From: Viridibacillus sp050278625
Lineage (GTDB): Bacteria; Bacillota; Bacilli; Bacillales_A; Planococcaceae
Length of the DNA: 64,000 nucleotides
NCBI RefSeq assembly: GCF_050278625.1
Contig: NZ_JBNNTI010000004.1
Coordinates: forward strand, 1-64,000
Direction of reading: 5' to 3'
This document shows, one piece after another, positions 16,723 to 25,315 of the stretch (positions are counted from its first letter, which is position 1; every line of letters starts with the position of its first letter). Under the pieces are notes generated by a model. It was given only the letters and a program-made list of their open reading frames with translations. It was not told where the DNA came from and searched no databases. A program made the position numbers and the translations under genes.

Positions 16723-17049
16723 TTACATGCCCCCCTTTACTGGTGTTAACATTGAAATTGGTAAAGCTTCTTCATAATGATCGCCGCCAAGTCTATATCC
16801 CCATCCAAAGCGCCCTTTTAAGTATTCCAGTTGGAAGAACACTCCAGGATCGCCTTCTATACGATACATTTCACCTGGTTTAAAATCGTCTGGATTCAAT
16901 AAAAAAGCTTGCGCCATCAATGCTTTACGTTCATAAACGGCAAATTCATTGAGAATACCTAGTTGCTCTGCTTTTCTCGCTTTTTCTTTTAATGTTGCGA
17001 TTTCTTCACGTAATTCTGATGGTGTCATATCGCTATATTTTTTATCCAT
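16723..17049 (-). CDS. yfhH: YfhH family (DUF1811) protein
   Basis: A 108-aa protein with an N-terminal charged coiled-coil-like helix (residues ~8-45) and a small beta-rich C-terminal half containing GRFGWGYRLGG. It matches the DUF1811/YfhH family by look and by position after recX. The ATG lies inside the last codons of recX (8-bp overlap), so translation is coupled. Function is unknown. Confidence 0.86.
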   Translation of the reverse strand: MDKKYSDMTPSELREEIATLKEKARKAEQLGILNEFAVYERKALMAQAFLLNPDDFKPGEMYRIEGDPGVFFQLEYLKGRFGWGYRLGGDHYEEALPISMLTPVKGGM

Positions 17050-17851
17050 GATCTTGCTCCTTCTCTTCTATGAAAGTTTCTATAATATCAGCTGGAAAGC
17101 CTTTTTGATATAGTGTTTGCTTTACACGCATATGTAGATCATAACCACTATATTTTGTAACATATTTACGCCACGCTTTATCACCTTGTACCTGAATCAT
17201 TTGTTGCCATTCATCAACTTCTCGTGAAAATTCTATTTGTTCGAGTACTTGCTCTATTATCGCAAACGAATATCCTTTACGCATTAAGTTATCTTGAATT
17301 TTCTGCTTTACTTGAGTTGGCGTTTTACGTCGTTCAGAAAAAGCTACTTTTTCGCCTAGCTTTAAAGCAATACTAAGCTGCTCTTTCTCTGAAAAAGTTT
17401 CAAGCACTTCTTCTTGTAATTTCTTATCTATGCCCTTTTTTTGCATATCTTGTCTAATCGCCCGAGGACCTTTTTTAGCAGTCTTTTTCTTTGTTTCAAG
17501 TAGTGCCTTTGTATATGTGGCATCATTTAAAAAGCCATGTTTATTTAGTTTTTGAATAGCCTCTTGAATAACAGCCTCTCCAAATTCTAAGTCAAGAAGC
17601 TTCTTCCTCACTTCATATTCACTACGCATTTGATAACTCAGAAAGCTCAGTGCACGATTGTACGCTCTTTGAATTTCATCATCAAAGGCAATCTCATCTA
17701 GTTCAAGCCCTTGAATCACTTTGCCCTTTGTCAGGCCAAATTGAATTAGAATGGTTTCATCGACACTAAAAGCATATTCTTCATTTAAAAAAATATTATA
17801 GCGCTCTTGATTTTTCTTTTGGCGCGTAATTTTTGTGATTACTCGAGTCAT
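17042..17851 (-). CDS. recX: Recombination regulator RecX
   Basis: A 269-aa RecX-family protein, a modulator of RecA filaments. The repeated three-helix blocks are visible, including ALSFLSYQMRSEYEVRKKL, TKALLETKKKTAKKGPRAIR and a C-terminal WRKYVTKYSGYDLHMRVKQT. The length agrees with B. subtilis RecX (yfhG). GAAGGAG precedes the ATG. First gene of the recX-yfhH-yfhJ operon and divergent from yfhF. Confidence 0.92.
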   Translation of the reverse strand: MTRVITKITRQKKNQERYNIFLNEEYAFSVDETILIQFGLTKGKVIQGLELDEIAFDDEIQRAYNRALSFLSYQMRSEYEVRKKLLDLEFGEAVIQEAIQKLNKHGFLNDATYTKALLETKKKTAKKGPRAIRQDMQKKGIDKKLQEEVLETFSEKEQLSIALKLGEKVAFSERRKTPTQVKQKIQDNLMRKGYSFAIIEQVLEQIEFSREVDEWQQMIQVQGDKAWRKYVTKYSGYDLHMRVKQTLYQKGFPADIIETFIEEKEQDHG

Positions 17852-18032
17852 TGAAACACTCCTTCACTAAAATATAGTATACAACTTTTCTCTGTTACCT
17901 TCATTTCATCTATACTTACATACAATGAAAGCATACATATAGATAGAAAGCCATTACACTTATTTAATTGGAGCTTTCTTACTGAAGTAGTTCATGTTAT
18001 TTACAAAGCTTATATGGAGGGACGGCGAGAAT

Positions 18033-18932
18033 ATGAAAATTGCAATTACAGGTGGTACAGGTTTTGTAGGAAGTGAGCTTACAAAACTTTTACAACAACA
18101 AGGTCATGAAATTTTTATTTTAACACGAAAAAAAAGCCATAAAACTAATGGTATTCACTTTATACAATGGCTTACCGAAGATGCGATGCCTGAAGCGCAT
18201 TTACAAAATATAGATGCCTTTATTAATCTAGCTGGTACTTCCTTAAATGAAGGTCGATGGACAGATAAGCGAAAAAAGGACATCTACGACAGTCGTATCT
18301 CTGCTACTAAAGAAGTTCTACGTATTATTGAAACACTTGATGTGAAACCTACAGTACTAATAAATGCCAGTGCAATTGGCATCTATCCTTCTTCAAAAGC
18401 TGCAACCTACACAGAAAGCTCCGTACAAGTGGCAAAAGACTTTTCAGGTAAAACCGTCAGACACTGGGAGCAAGAAGCGAAAAAGGCAGAAAACTTTGGG
18501 GTTCGAGTAGCAATGGCTCGTTTCGGTGTTATTTTAGGTAAGAATGCTGGTGCACTACCTCTAATGGTTTTACCATATAAACTTTTTGTAGGTGGTACAG
18601 TTGGTTCTGGCTCACAATGGGTTTCTTGGATTCATGTCAAAGATGTCGTATCTGCATTAAGTTTCGCATTAGAAAATGATCATATAGTTGGACCATTTAA
18701 TGTAACATCACCTAATCCAGTTCGGATGAAGCAAATAGGCGAAATAATTGCTGCAGTTCTTGACCGACCTCATTGGTTTCCAACTCCATCATTTTTACTA
18801 AAAATTGCATTAGGTGAAAAAAGCAATCTCGTTTTAGAAGGACAGCATGTTTTACCTAAAGTTTTACTAACAGAAAACTTTCAATTTGAATTTCCCACTT
18901 TAAAAGCTGCATTAGAAAATTTGTACGCATAA
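18033..18932 (+). CDS. yfhF: NAD-dependent epimerase-like protein (YfhF, TIGR01777 type)
   Basis: A 299-aa short-chain dehydrogenase/reductase-like protein of the SulA/YfhF group. The nucleotide-binding motif ITGGTGFVGSEL is at residues 4-15, followed by NASAIGIYPS and the C-terminal DUF1731 segment around PTLKAALENLYA. The substrate is unknown. The start at 18033 follows GGAGGG by about 13 nt and gives the family length; the upstream frame start at 17994 lacks a ribosome site. It is divergent from recX as in B. subtilis. Confidence 0.9.
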   Translation: MKIAITGGTGFVGSELTKLLQQQGHEIFILTRKKSHKTNGIHFIQWLTEDAMPEAHLQNIDAFINLAGTSLNEGRWTDKRKKDIYDSRISATKEVLRIIETLDVKPTVLINASAIGIYPSSKAATYTESSVQVAKDFSGKTVRHWEQEAKKAENFGVRVAMARFGVILGKNAGALPLMVLPYKLFVGGTVGSGSQWVSWIHVKDVVSALSFALENDHIVGPFNVTSPNPVRMKQIGEIIAAVLDRPHWFPTPSFLLKIALGEKSNLVLEGQHVLPKVLLTENFQFEFPTLKAALENLYA

Positions 18933-18983
18933 AGAGCGTTCCTTGGCGCAACCTACTATTAAAAATAGAAAGGTTGCGTTTTT

Positions 18984-19805
18984 ATGTGGAAAAACCATTT
19001 GCTCGGAATTGTCATTGCAAGTGCAATCGTTTTTGTTGGTGCCATCGTCAATCCGTTTAGCGCCTTTGCAGATGAGCTTCATTGGGGTTTTAAAAAGGCC
19101 CAAAACGAACAACAAGCAGAAGCTGGTGCAGCTTTTGATCAAACCTTAGAAAAGTACGGCGCTCTTTATAAGGGAAGTCCAGATGAAAAGGTTATTTATC
19201 TAACTTTCGATAATGGTTATGAAAATGGCTATACAGCAAGCATACTAGATACTTTAAAAAAGGAAAAAATTCAAGCAACATTTTTCTTAACAGGTCATTA
19301 TTTAACGAGCGCTACCCCTCTTGTTAAACGTATGATTGAAGAAGGCCATGATATTGGAAATCACTCGTATGGTCACCCGAATATGGCAAGATTAAGTGAA
19401 GAAGAAATATTGAAGGAATGGAAGAAATTCGACGATAAGCTAAGAGAGATTACAAAAGTTGAACGAACTATATTCGCAAGACCACCGGAAGGTTCTTTTA
19501 ACGAAAAATTACTTCAAGTAGGTAACGATGCTGGCTACAGACACATTTTCTGGTCAGTTGCCTTTAAAGACTGGCTTGCTGACAAACCTCAAGGCTGGCA
19601 ATATGCATATGACAACCTTATGTCTCAGCTACACCCTGGAGCCATCGTCCTCATGCATACAGTGTCACCTGATAATGCAGAAGCTTTACCAAAATTCATC
19701 GAAGCTGCACGCAAGAAAGGTTATCGATTTGACTCCATCAATAATCTTGTAAACGAAAAAGCTGGCTTAGCTGGTTCTTTCAATCCACACGACCGTTCGT
19801 TATAA
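18984..19805 (+). CDS. pdaA: Delta-lactam-biosynthetic de-N-acetylase PdaA
   Basis: A 273-aa secreted/membrane-anchored polysaccharide deacetylase that removes N-acetyl groups from MurNAc so that muramic delta-lactam can form in the spore cortex. It has an N-terminal signal segment (residues ~6-30, ending around SAFADE), then a NodB domain: TFDNGYENGYT, the zinc-site HSYGHPN and the GAIVLMHTVS motif. ELHWGFKKA near the mature N-terminus is characteristic of PdaA. It supports a spore-former. AGAAAGG lies upstream of the ATG. Confidence 0.93.
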   Translation: MWKNHLLGIVIASAIVFVGAIVNPFSAFADELHWGFKKAQNEQQAEAGAAFDQTLEKYGALYKGSPDEKVIYLTFDNGYENGYTASILDTLKKEKIQATFFLTGHYLTSATPLVKRMIEEGHDIGNHSYGHPNMARLSEEEILKEWKKFDDKLREITKVERTIFARPPEGSFNEKLLQVGNDAGYRHIFWSVAFKDWLADKPQGWQYAYDNLMSQLHPGAIVLMHTVSPDNAEALPKFIEAARKKGYRFDSINNLVNEKAGLAGSFNPHDRSL

Positions 19806-19838
19806 TGAAGGAACATAGCGAAAAAGGACGTGTAATTT

Positions 19839-21209
19839 TTGACGCAACAATCAATCATGGAAATGGGACAAAAACTCAATATAACAATTAAAAGGCTCGG
19901 TATTAATGGTGAAGGAATCGGCTACTATAAACGAAATGTCGTTTTCGTCAAAGGCGCGCTTCCTGGTGAAGACGTCATTGCACAAGTGACGAAAGTTAAT
20001 CGCAACTTTGCAGAAGCTGAGGTTGTGAAAATTCACAAAAAATCATCAATACGCCAAACACCACCATGTCCAGTTTATGAGGAATGTGGTGGTTGCCAAT
20101 TACAACATATAACATACAAAGGACAATTAGCAGCAAAACGAGATGTCATCGTCCAAGCTCTAACAAAGTATGTAAAATCACAAGCAAGTAAAATCCATGT
20201 TCGACCTACTATTGGCATGGAAGATCCTTGGCATTATCGAAATAAGAGCCAATTCCAAGTACGTAAACCTGGCAATAAAGTACTTGCTGGCTTGTATTCT
20301 GCCAATAGCCACAAGCTGTTGAACATTGAAGAGTGCTCCGTACAACACCCAGCAACAACGAAGATCACGACAGCGACAAAACATATTTTAGATGAGCTAA
20401 ACATTCCAATCTACGATGATCGCTCAAAAGGAATCGTCCGTACAATTGTTGTTCGTACAGGAATAAAAACAGGTGAAGTACAACTAGTACTTATTACGAC
20501 ACGTAAAAACTTCCCTAAAAAAGAAGTACTCGTTGAACGTCTAAAACAAATTGATCCAGCTGTCGTATCCATCGTACAAAATATAAATGCTGAAAAAACC
20601 TCATTAATATTTGGTGACGAGACATATACGCTAGCCGGAAAAGAGACAATTCACGAAGAACTTGGTGAACTTGCTTTTGATTTATCAGCGCGTGCATTCT
20701 TCCAACTCAACCCTACACAAACTGTCCATCTCTATAACGAGATTAAAAAAGCAGCTGCACTTACAGGGAAAGAGACTGTTGTCGATGCTTATTGTGGCGT
20801 TGGTACAATCGGTCTTTGGTTGGCAAAAGACGCAAAAGAAGTGCGTGGAATGGATATTATTCCTGAAAGTATTCAAGATGCTAAGCTTAATGCGAAAAAA
20901 CATGGCTTTGAGCATGTTAAATACGTGAAAGGCTCTGCTGAAGAATGGTTAGCAAAATGGCGAAAAGAAAAATTCGTACCTGACGTACTAACAGTAGATC
21001 CTCCTAGAACAGGTCTTGCACCAAGTCTGCTAAATACAATTGTACAAGTTAAACCAAAGCGCTTTGTCTATACTTCTTGTAACCCTTCAACTTTAGCTAA
21101 GGACTTACAGGAGCTTACAAAAGTATATGACATTCAATATATTCAACCGATTGACATGTTTCCTCAAACTGCACATGTTGAGTCAGTCACTTTATTAACG
21201 TTAAAATAA
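19839..21209 (+). CDS. rlmCD: 23S rRNA (uracil-5-)-methyltransferase, RlmCD/RlmD family
   Basis: A 456-aa RNA methyltransferase. It has an N-terminal TRAM domain (~10-68), 4Fe-4S cysteines C77, C83, C86 and C166, a SAM-binding loop VVDAYCGVGTIGLW, and the catalytic-Cys motif TSCNPSTLAKDL. B. subtilis RlmCD (YefA) methylates U747 and U1939; which sites this protein uses is not readable. The start is TTG at 19839 with AAAGGA upstream; an in-frame ATG at 19857 is an alternative without a ribosome site. Confidence 0.92.
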   Translation: MTQQSIMEMGQKLNITIKRLGINGEGIGYYKRNVVFVKGALPGEDVIAQVTKVNRNFAEAEVVKIHKKSSIRQTPPCPVYEECGGCQLQHITYKGQLAAKRDVIVQALTKYVKSQASKIHVRPTIGMEDPWHYRNKSQFQVRKPGNKVLAGLYSANSHKLLNIEECSVQHPATTKITTATKHILDELNIPIYDDRSKGIVRTIVVRTGIKTGEVQLVLITTRKNFPKKEVLVERLKQIDPAVVSIVQNINAEKTSLIFGDETYTLAGKETIHEELGELAFDLSARAFFQLNPTQTVHLYNEIKKAAALTGKETVVDAYCGVGTIGLWLAKDAKEVRGMDIIPESIQDAKLNAKKHGFEHVKYVKGSAEEWLAKWRKEKFVPDVLTVDPPRTGLAPSLLNTIVQVKPKRFVYTSCNPSTLAKDLQELTKVYDIQYIQPIDMFPQTAHVESVTLLTLK

Positions 21210-21216
21210 TGTATAA

Positions 21217-21255
21217 AAAGATTGGAGTTCTTATGAGCTTCAGTCTTTTTTATTG
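21217..21255 (+). terminator. rlmCD terminator
   Basis: AAAGATTGGAGTTC pairs (with G-U wobbles) with GAGCTTCAGTCTTT, followed by TTTT. It lies directly after the stop codon. Confidence 0.8.
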
Positions 21256-21474
21256 TCCTTCTTTGCCCTTTTCTATAGATTTAAATTCCTAAATGCTAAT
21301 GACAAATAAAGTACAAATCCCTACTAATAACGTAACGTGATTTTCTAAAATAAAACATTTCTCTCTTAATTGTGATAAAATATTACAATTTTCTATGATT
21401 TTTCTCATTGCTTATCATAGTTCTCGAATTCATAATAGAATTAACATATTTTTTACAATGAAGGAGGGGTCTCA

Positions 21475-23223
21475 ATGCAAAGGATACGTAACTCAATTCA
21501 ATGGAAGCTCATGCTAAGTTCGTTTCTTCTTGTTGCAATACCTTGTATTATTATTGGTTTTTTCAGTTATCAAAGTGCAAAATCTAATATGGATAAATTA
21601 GGTGAAACGATTGTTAAAAACAGTGTACAGACGACAATGCAACTAATCGCTTCACTTGATACTGAAGTACAAAAAGGAAACTTGTCATTAGAAGATGCAC
21701 AAGAAGCTGTTAAGGTTCAAATCATTGGTGAAAAGACAGAGGATGGACACCGAGAGATTACATACCCTGGTGACTTAGGGAAAAGTGGTTATATCTTCAT
21801 TTTGCAAGAAGATGGCTTAATGCTTGCCCACCCCAATATAGAAGATCAACAATCTTGGGAGTTAAAAGATAGTAGTGGACAATATTTTATCCAAAAGATT
21901 ATAAAAAACGCTCAAGCCGGTGGCGGATTTGTCGAATATCCATTCCACCTACCTGATAATGAAAAGAAGCTTGCTGAAAAAATTACATATGCAGAAATTG
22001 ATCCGCACTGGGGTTGGGTAGTAAGCGCGGGAAGCTACAAAAAAGACTTCAACTCATCCTCACAACACCTACTTGTCGTCATGGGTATTGCATTAATTGT
22101 ATCATTTATCATCGCTACTATTGTTATGTTCTTCTTAGCAAAACATTTTGGTAATCCAATTTTAAAACTAACAAATAAAGTAAAGAAAATTTCTACTGGC
22201 GACTTAACAGTTCAATTACATGAATTAAATCGCGGAGATGAGATAGGTCAATTAAATAGTCATTTTGACGTGATGGTAACACAATTAAAAACATTAATAA
22301 GCGAAGTCGATACGACAATAAATGATATTCAAGATGCCTCTACAACTTTAACAGCCGTATCAGAAGAGGCTACTGCTTCTACTACAGAAATCACACGTGC
22401 TGTATCGGATGTCTCTGCAGGCTCATTACAGCAAGCAAAAGATGCCGAGGAAACTAAACTAGTTATCATAGGAATATCTGAACAAATAAAAAATCTATAT
22501 CAAAAAAATGAGTATATGCAACAATCTTCAGAACAGATGCAAAATTCTAATAAACAAGGGCTTAGCAATTTAACATTATTAAAAGAGAAATCGATAAAAT
22601 CAGCTGACCTAGTAGATCATGTTCAGAAAGTATTCCAATCCCTTTCTTCAAAAATGAAAGACATAGAAAATATTATTCAAACGATTAATCAAATATCAGC
22701 TCAAACAAATTTACTGGCTCTTAATGCAAGCATTGAGGCCGCTAGAGCTGGTGAACATGGTAAAGGGTTCGCCGTTGTTGCGAACGAAGTAAGAATACTA
22801 GCTGAGCAAACTGCATCTTCAACAGAAAGCGTTCAACAAACACTACGTGGTATTGAACATGAGACTTTACTAGCAAATCAAGAAATTGACAAAACATCTG
22901 CGATTGTCAAAGAACAAAACGAGGCTGTTGGGAATACAGAAACGTCTTTTGAAGATATTAAGTTGAATGTAGGTACTATTATTACCTCCATAGAGGATGT
23001 ATCAGAAAGCGTCAATATTCTAATGGCTTCTACGGAAATGTTTACTTTTGCAATTGAAAGTATTGCTAACGTAAGTGACCAAAACGCTAAAGCTTCCACA
23101 GAAGTATTTGCTTCGGTTGATGAACAGCAAGATGTCATCGATATTGTAGCTAAGTCCGCAACGCAATTATCGGATGAAATTAATACGTTAAAGTCGTCGA
23201 TTGCACAATTCAAACTAAAATAA
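21475..23223 (+). CDS. Methyl-accepting chemotaxis protein with Cache sensor
   Basis: A 582-aa transmembrane chemoreceptor. TM1 is at ~12-30, an extracellular single-Cache type domain at ~35-195 (containing KSGYIFILQEDGLMLAHP and GWGWV-like WGWVVSAGSY), TM2 at ~200-222, HAMP at ~223-275, and the cytoplasmic signalling domain at ~290-560. The hairpin tip is around QTNLLALNASIEAARAGEHG. The ligand is unknown. AAGGAGGGG precedes the ATG. It stands alone, with a 260-bp AT-rich upstream region and a terminator-like repeat after it. Confidence 0.93.
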   Translation: MQRIRNSIQWKLMLSSFLLVAIPCIIIGFFSYQSAKSNMDKLGETIVKNSVQTTMQLIASLDTEVQKGNLSLEDAQEAVKVQIIGEKTEDGHREITYPGDLGKSGYIFILQEDGLMLAHPNIEDQQSWELKDSSGQYFIQKIIKNAQAGGGFVEYPFHLPDNEKKLAEKITYAEIDPHWGWVVSAGSYKKDFNSSSQHLLVVMGIALIVSFIIATIVMFFLAKHFGNPILKLTNKVKKISTGDLTVQLHELNRGDEIGQLNSHFDVMVTQLKTLISEVDTTINDIQDASTTLTAVSEEATASTTEITRAVSDVSAGSLQQAKDAEETKLVIIGISEQIKNLYQKNEYMQQSSEQMQNSNKQGLSNLTLLKEKSIKSADLVDHVQKVFQSLSSKMKDIENIIQTINQISAQTNLLALNASIEAARAGEHGKGFAVVANEVRILAEQTASSTESVQQTLRGIEHETLLANQEIDKTSAIVKEQNEAVGNTETSFEDIKLNVGTIITSIEDVSESVNILMASTEMFTFAIESIANVSDQNAKASTEVFASVDEQQDVIDIVAKSATQLSDEINTLKSSIAQFKLK

Positions 23224-23224
23224 G

Positions 23225-23307
23225 CGACAAAAGGCATTCAGAATACTTACATCCTGAATGTCTTTTGTTTTTTTATATACTTTGGTTATTGTAGATTCTC
23301 TTTTATA
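23225..23307. repeat. Copy A of an ~82-bp dispersed repeat, also terminator of the chemoreceptor gene
   Basis: The segment begins CGACAAAAGGCATTCAG, forms a hairpin with CTGAATGTCTTTTGTTTTTTT, and ends near CTCTTTTATA. A diverged copy lies at 36965-37044 beside a transposase remnant. Here the hairpin directly follows the chemoreceptor stop codon and should terminate it. Confidence 0.75.
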
Positions 23308-23311
23308 CCGC

Positions 23312-23340
23312 CGTCCTCTATTTTAATGCGGACGGCTTTC
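23312..23340. terminator. Terminator of the methyltransferase gene
   Basis: GCCGTCC/GGACGGC stem between the convergent chemoreceptor and methyltransferase genes. T-rich sequence follows on the plus strand; on the minus strand it is followed by AT-rich sequence. Confidence 0.6.
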
Positions 23341-23344
23341 TATT

Positions 23345-24187
23345 TTATAAGCAACTAGGTCTCCAATATAAAATGGCAGCTTTAAATTGATGTTTATATA
23401 TATATTGCCCTTCTTTGTATTCAACATATCTCTGCACGGCCTCCTCAACTTGCGACCGTTCTACATTTGGCGTCAATAGCTTCACACTATTAGCTTCAAT
23501 CATTTCATCATAAGATTCATACGTATATGTTTTCTCCAAGTCTACTATCTGACAATTAGTATGGATATCAAGCTCATAAAGAATATTCATCAAATCTATA
23601 TAATCTCTTCTAGGATACTTCAACGAATAGCCGAAGTTATTATGTAAATCAATATAATGCGGACGCATCGGTGCAAAAGTCACACCAATGATGGCTAACT
23701 TCTTGGCACTATTATGTATTTGTTGAAGAGCTCTTTTTATTTCATATATACGATAAAAACAATTTATCCCAAAAACAATATCGTATTGCTCAGGTCTCTG
23801 ATAATCCTCCCACTTTTCATGAATGAAGGAAATATTACTATAACCATCGGTATCACATTTATTTTGTAAATAATTTATCATACTTGCAGAACTATCAACA
23901 CAAGTTAACTTCTCTACATGCTCAGCAAGTGGGAACGTATAATTTCCCCAACCAGGTCCGATTTCTAGAACGGTATCAGTTTGGTCAATAAACTTACTAA
24001 TTTCTTGAAAGATATCGTCTGCATAAGGATCTGTCTCCTTACCTGCATTTTTTTCAATATATCGTGCCCAAAACTGCTCTTCTAACTCATCATTAATCAT
24101 ACGCTCGGGCATCTTACCAGACCAATCTTTCATCCCTTCTTGCCAAACCTTTTCGAAATCCACTTTATTTCTCGTTTCAATAATCAT
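23345..24187 (-). CDS. Class I SAM-dependent methyltransferase
   Basis: A 280-aa cytoplasmic methyltransferase of unknown substrate. The SAM-binding motif I is DTVLEIGPGWGNYTFPLAEH (~78-97), with motif II acidic LTCVDSSASMINYL and the motif IV region YDIVFGINCFYRIYE. AAGGAAG precedes the ATG. It is monocistronic. No clear partner gene is adjacent. Confidence 0.85.
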   Translation of the reverse strand: MIIETRNKVDFEKVWQEGMKDWSGKMPERMINDELEEQFWARYIEKNAGKETDPYADDIFQEISKFIDQTDTVLEIGPGWGNYTFPLAEHVEKLTCVDSSASMINYLQNKCDTDGYSNISFIHEKWEDYQRPEQYDIVFGINCFYRIYEIKRALQQIHNSAKKLAIIGVTFAPMRPHYIDLHNNFGYSLKYPRRDYIDLMNILYELDIHTNCQIVDLEKTYTYESYDEMIEANSVKLLTPNVERSQVEEAVQRYVEYKEGQYIYKHQFKAAILYWRPSCL

Positions 24188-24298
24188 TGCACACTTCCTT
24201 TTCCACTATATTCAAGTACCTTATTATCTTTATCATATAGTGACAATATCACTCTCGCAACGATAAAAGGGTTGCACTCACAAGTACAATCCTTATTT

Positions 24299-25186
24299 TT
24301 AGAACGTTTGATTATAAACCGTAATAGCATCCGTCATATGAAACTGCTTCGTATTATGATTTCCAGGTGCTCCCGTTGTAATGAATATATACTGCTTTCC
24401 ATCTTTCTCAGCTAAACTAGCCAAACAAAGACCGGCATTATCTGTATAGCCTGTTTTGCCACCTAAAATCGTACCGCCTTTAATAGAAGTAGATGGTAGT
24501 CTTTCAAACATTGAGCTGTTAAAAGTAATGCCATCTGGATGTACATTTGTTGCAGAAGTTGTATAACGCTTTGCGGTAAACACTTCATAGAATTTTTCAT
24601 TCTGTAAGGCATAACGTAATAACTTCGATAAATCCTTAACAGTCGAAAAGTGCTTATTATCATGTAAACCTGTCGCATTCATGAAATGTGTATCATTCAT
24701 ACCAAGCTTTTTAGCCTTATCATTCATTATCTTTACAAAGTCTTTCTCTGAGCCAGAAACAGCAATAGCCAAGCTAATGGATGCCTCCGCTCCAGATGGT
24801 AAAATATTGCCGTATAATAAATCACGTACACTCACCTGTTCCTGTGCGACAAATCCTGCTACTGAGGCATTTTCAGCGCGGATTTTATCAAACATTTCAT
24901 AAGGAATTGTGATTCGTTGATCTAAATTAGGTAAGCTCTCTATTGCTAAAATGGCGGTCATCATTTTTGTTAGAGATGCAGGATAAATCTCCACCTTACT
25001 TTGTTTATCAAACAAAACTTTTCCACTTTTCAAATCAACCAGAATGGCATTTTCACTAAATAACCTTTGTTCTTCTTGAATTATTTGTTGCCTATCATTT
25101 ATAAATAAATTAGCAGTCCATAGTATGCTTAATACTAATAGTACTATCACTATTTTAACTCTTCTTTTCAACTTTCTTGCCTTCAC
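24299..25186 (-). CDS. Serine-type D-Ala-D-Ala carboxypeptidase (peptidase S11)
   Basis: A 295-aa DacA-family enzyme trimming peptidoglycan pentapeptides. It has an N-terminal membrane anchor (~9-28) and then the S11 domain: SxxK nucleophile motif SLTKMMTA, second motif PSGAEASISLA (Ala replaces the usual Asn of SxN), and KTG motif GGKTGYTD. The C-terminal beta domain of PBP5 is absent, so it is a short form. The start is GTG at 25186, 9 nt after AAAGGAG; the TTG at 25195 abuts the ribosome site. Confidence 0.88.
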   Translation of the reverse strand: MKARKLKRRVKIVIVLLVLSILWTANLFINDRQQIIQEEQRLFSENAILVDLKSGKVLFDKQSKVEIYPASLTKMMTAILAIESLPNLDQRITIPYEMFDKIRAENASVAGFVAQEQVSVRDLLYGNILPSGAEASISLAIAVSGSEKDFVKIMNDKAKKLGMNDTHFMNATGLHDNKHFSTVKDLSKLLRYALQNEKFYEVFTAKRYTTSATNVHPDGITFNSSMFERLPSTSIKGGTILGGKTGYTDNAGLCLASLAEKDGKQYIFITTGAPGNHNTKQFHMTDAITVYNQTF

Positions 25187-25274
25187 ATGAAACAACTCCT
25201 TTCAATTCTATTAAACCAAATAGAAATGAAGGAAGTTTAAAGGAAATCTGATTTTTTTCTTAATTTTCCAATAT

Positions 25275-25312
25275 AAAAGGCCTTCGTCACTTTTATAAGT
25301 GACAAAGACCCT
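25275..25312 (-). terminator. MFS gene terminator
   Basis: GGTC...GTCACTT/AAGTGAC stem (TTATA loop) with flanking GGCCTT on the other arm, between the MFS gene stop and the D,D-carboxypeptidase gene. On the minus strand it is followed by TTATATTGG. Confidence 0.7.
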
Positions 25313-25315
25313 ACA

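Noticed and set aside
19528..20928. Several ORFs of 60-90 codons on both strands over pdaA and rlmCD
   Set aside because: Shadows of strongly supported genes, without ribosome sites.
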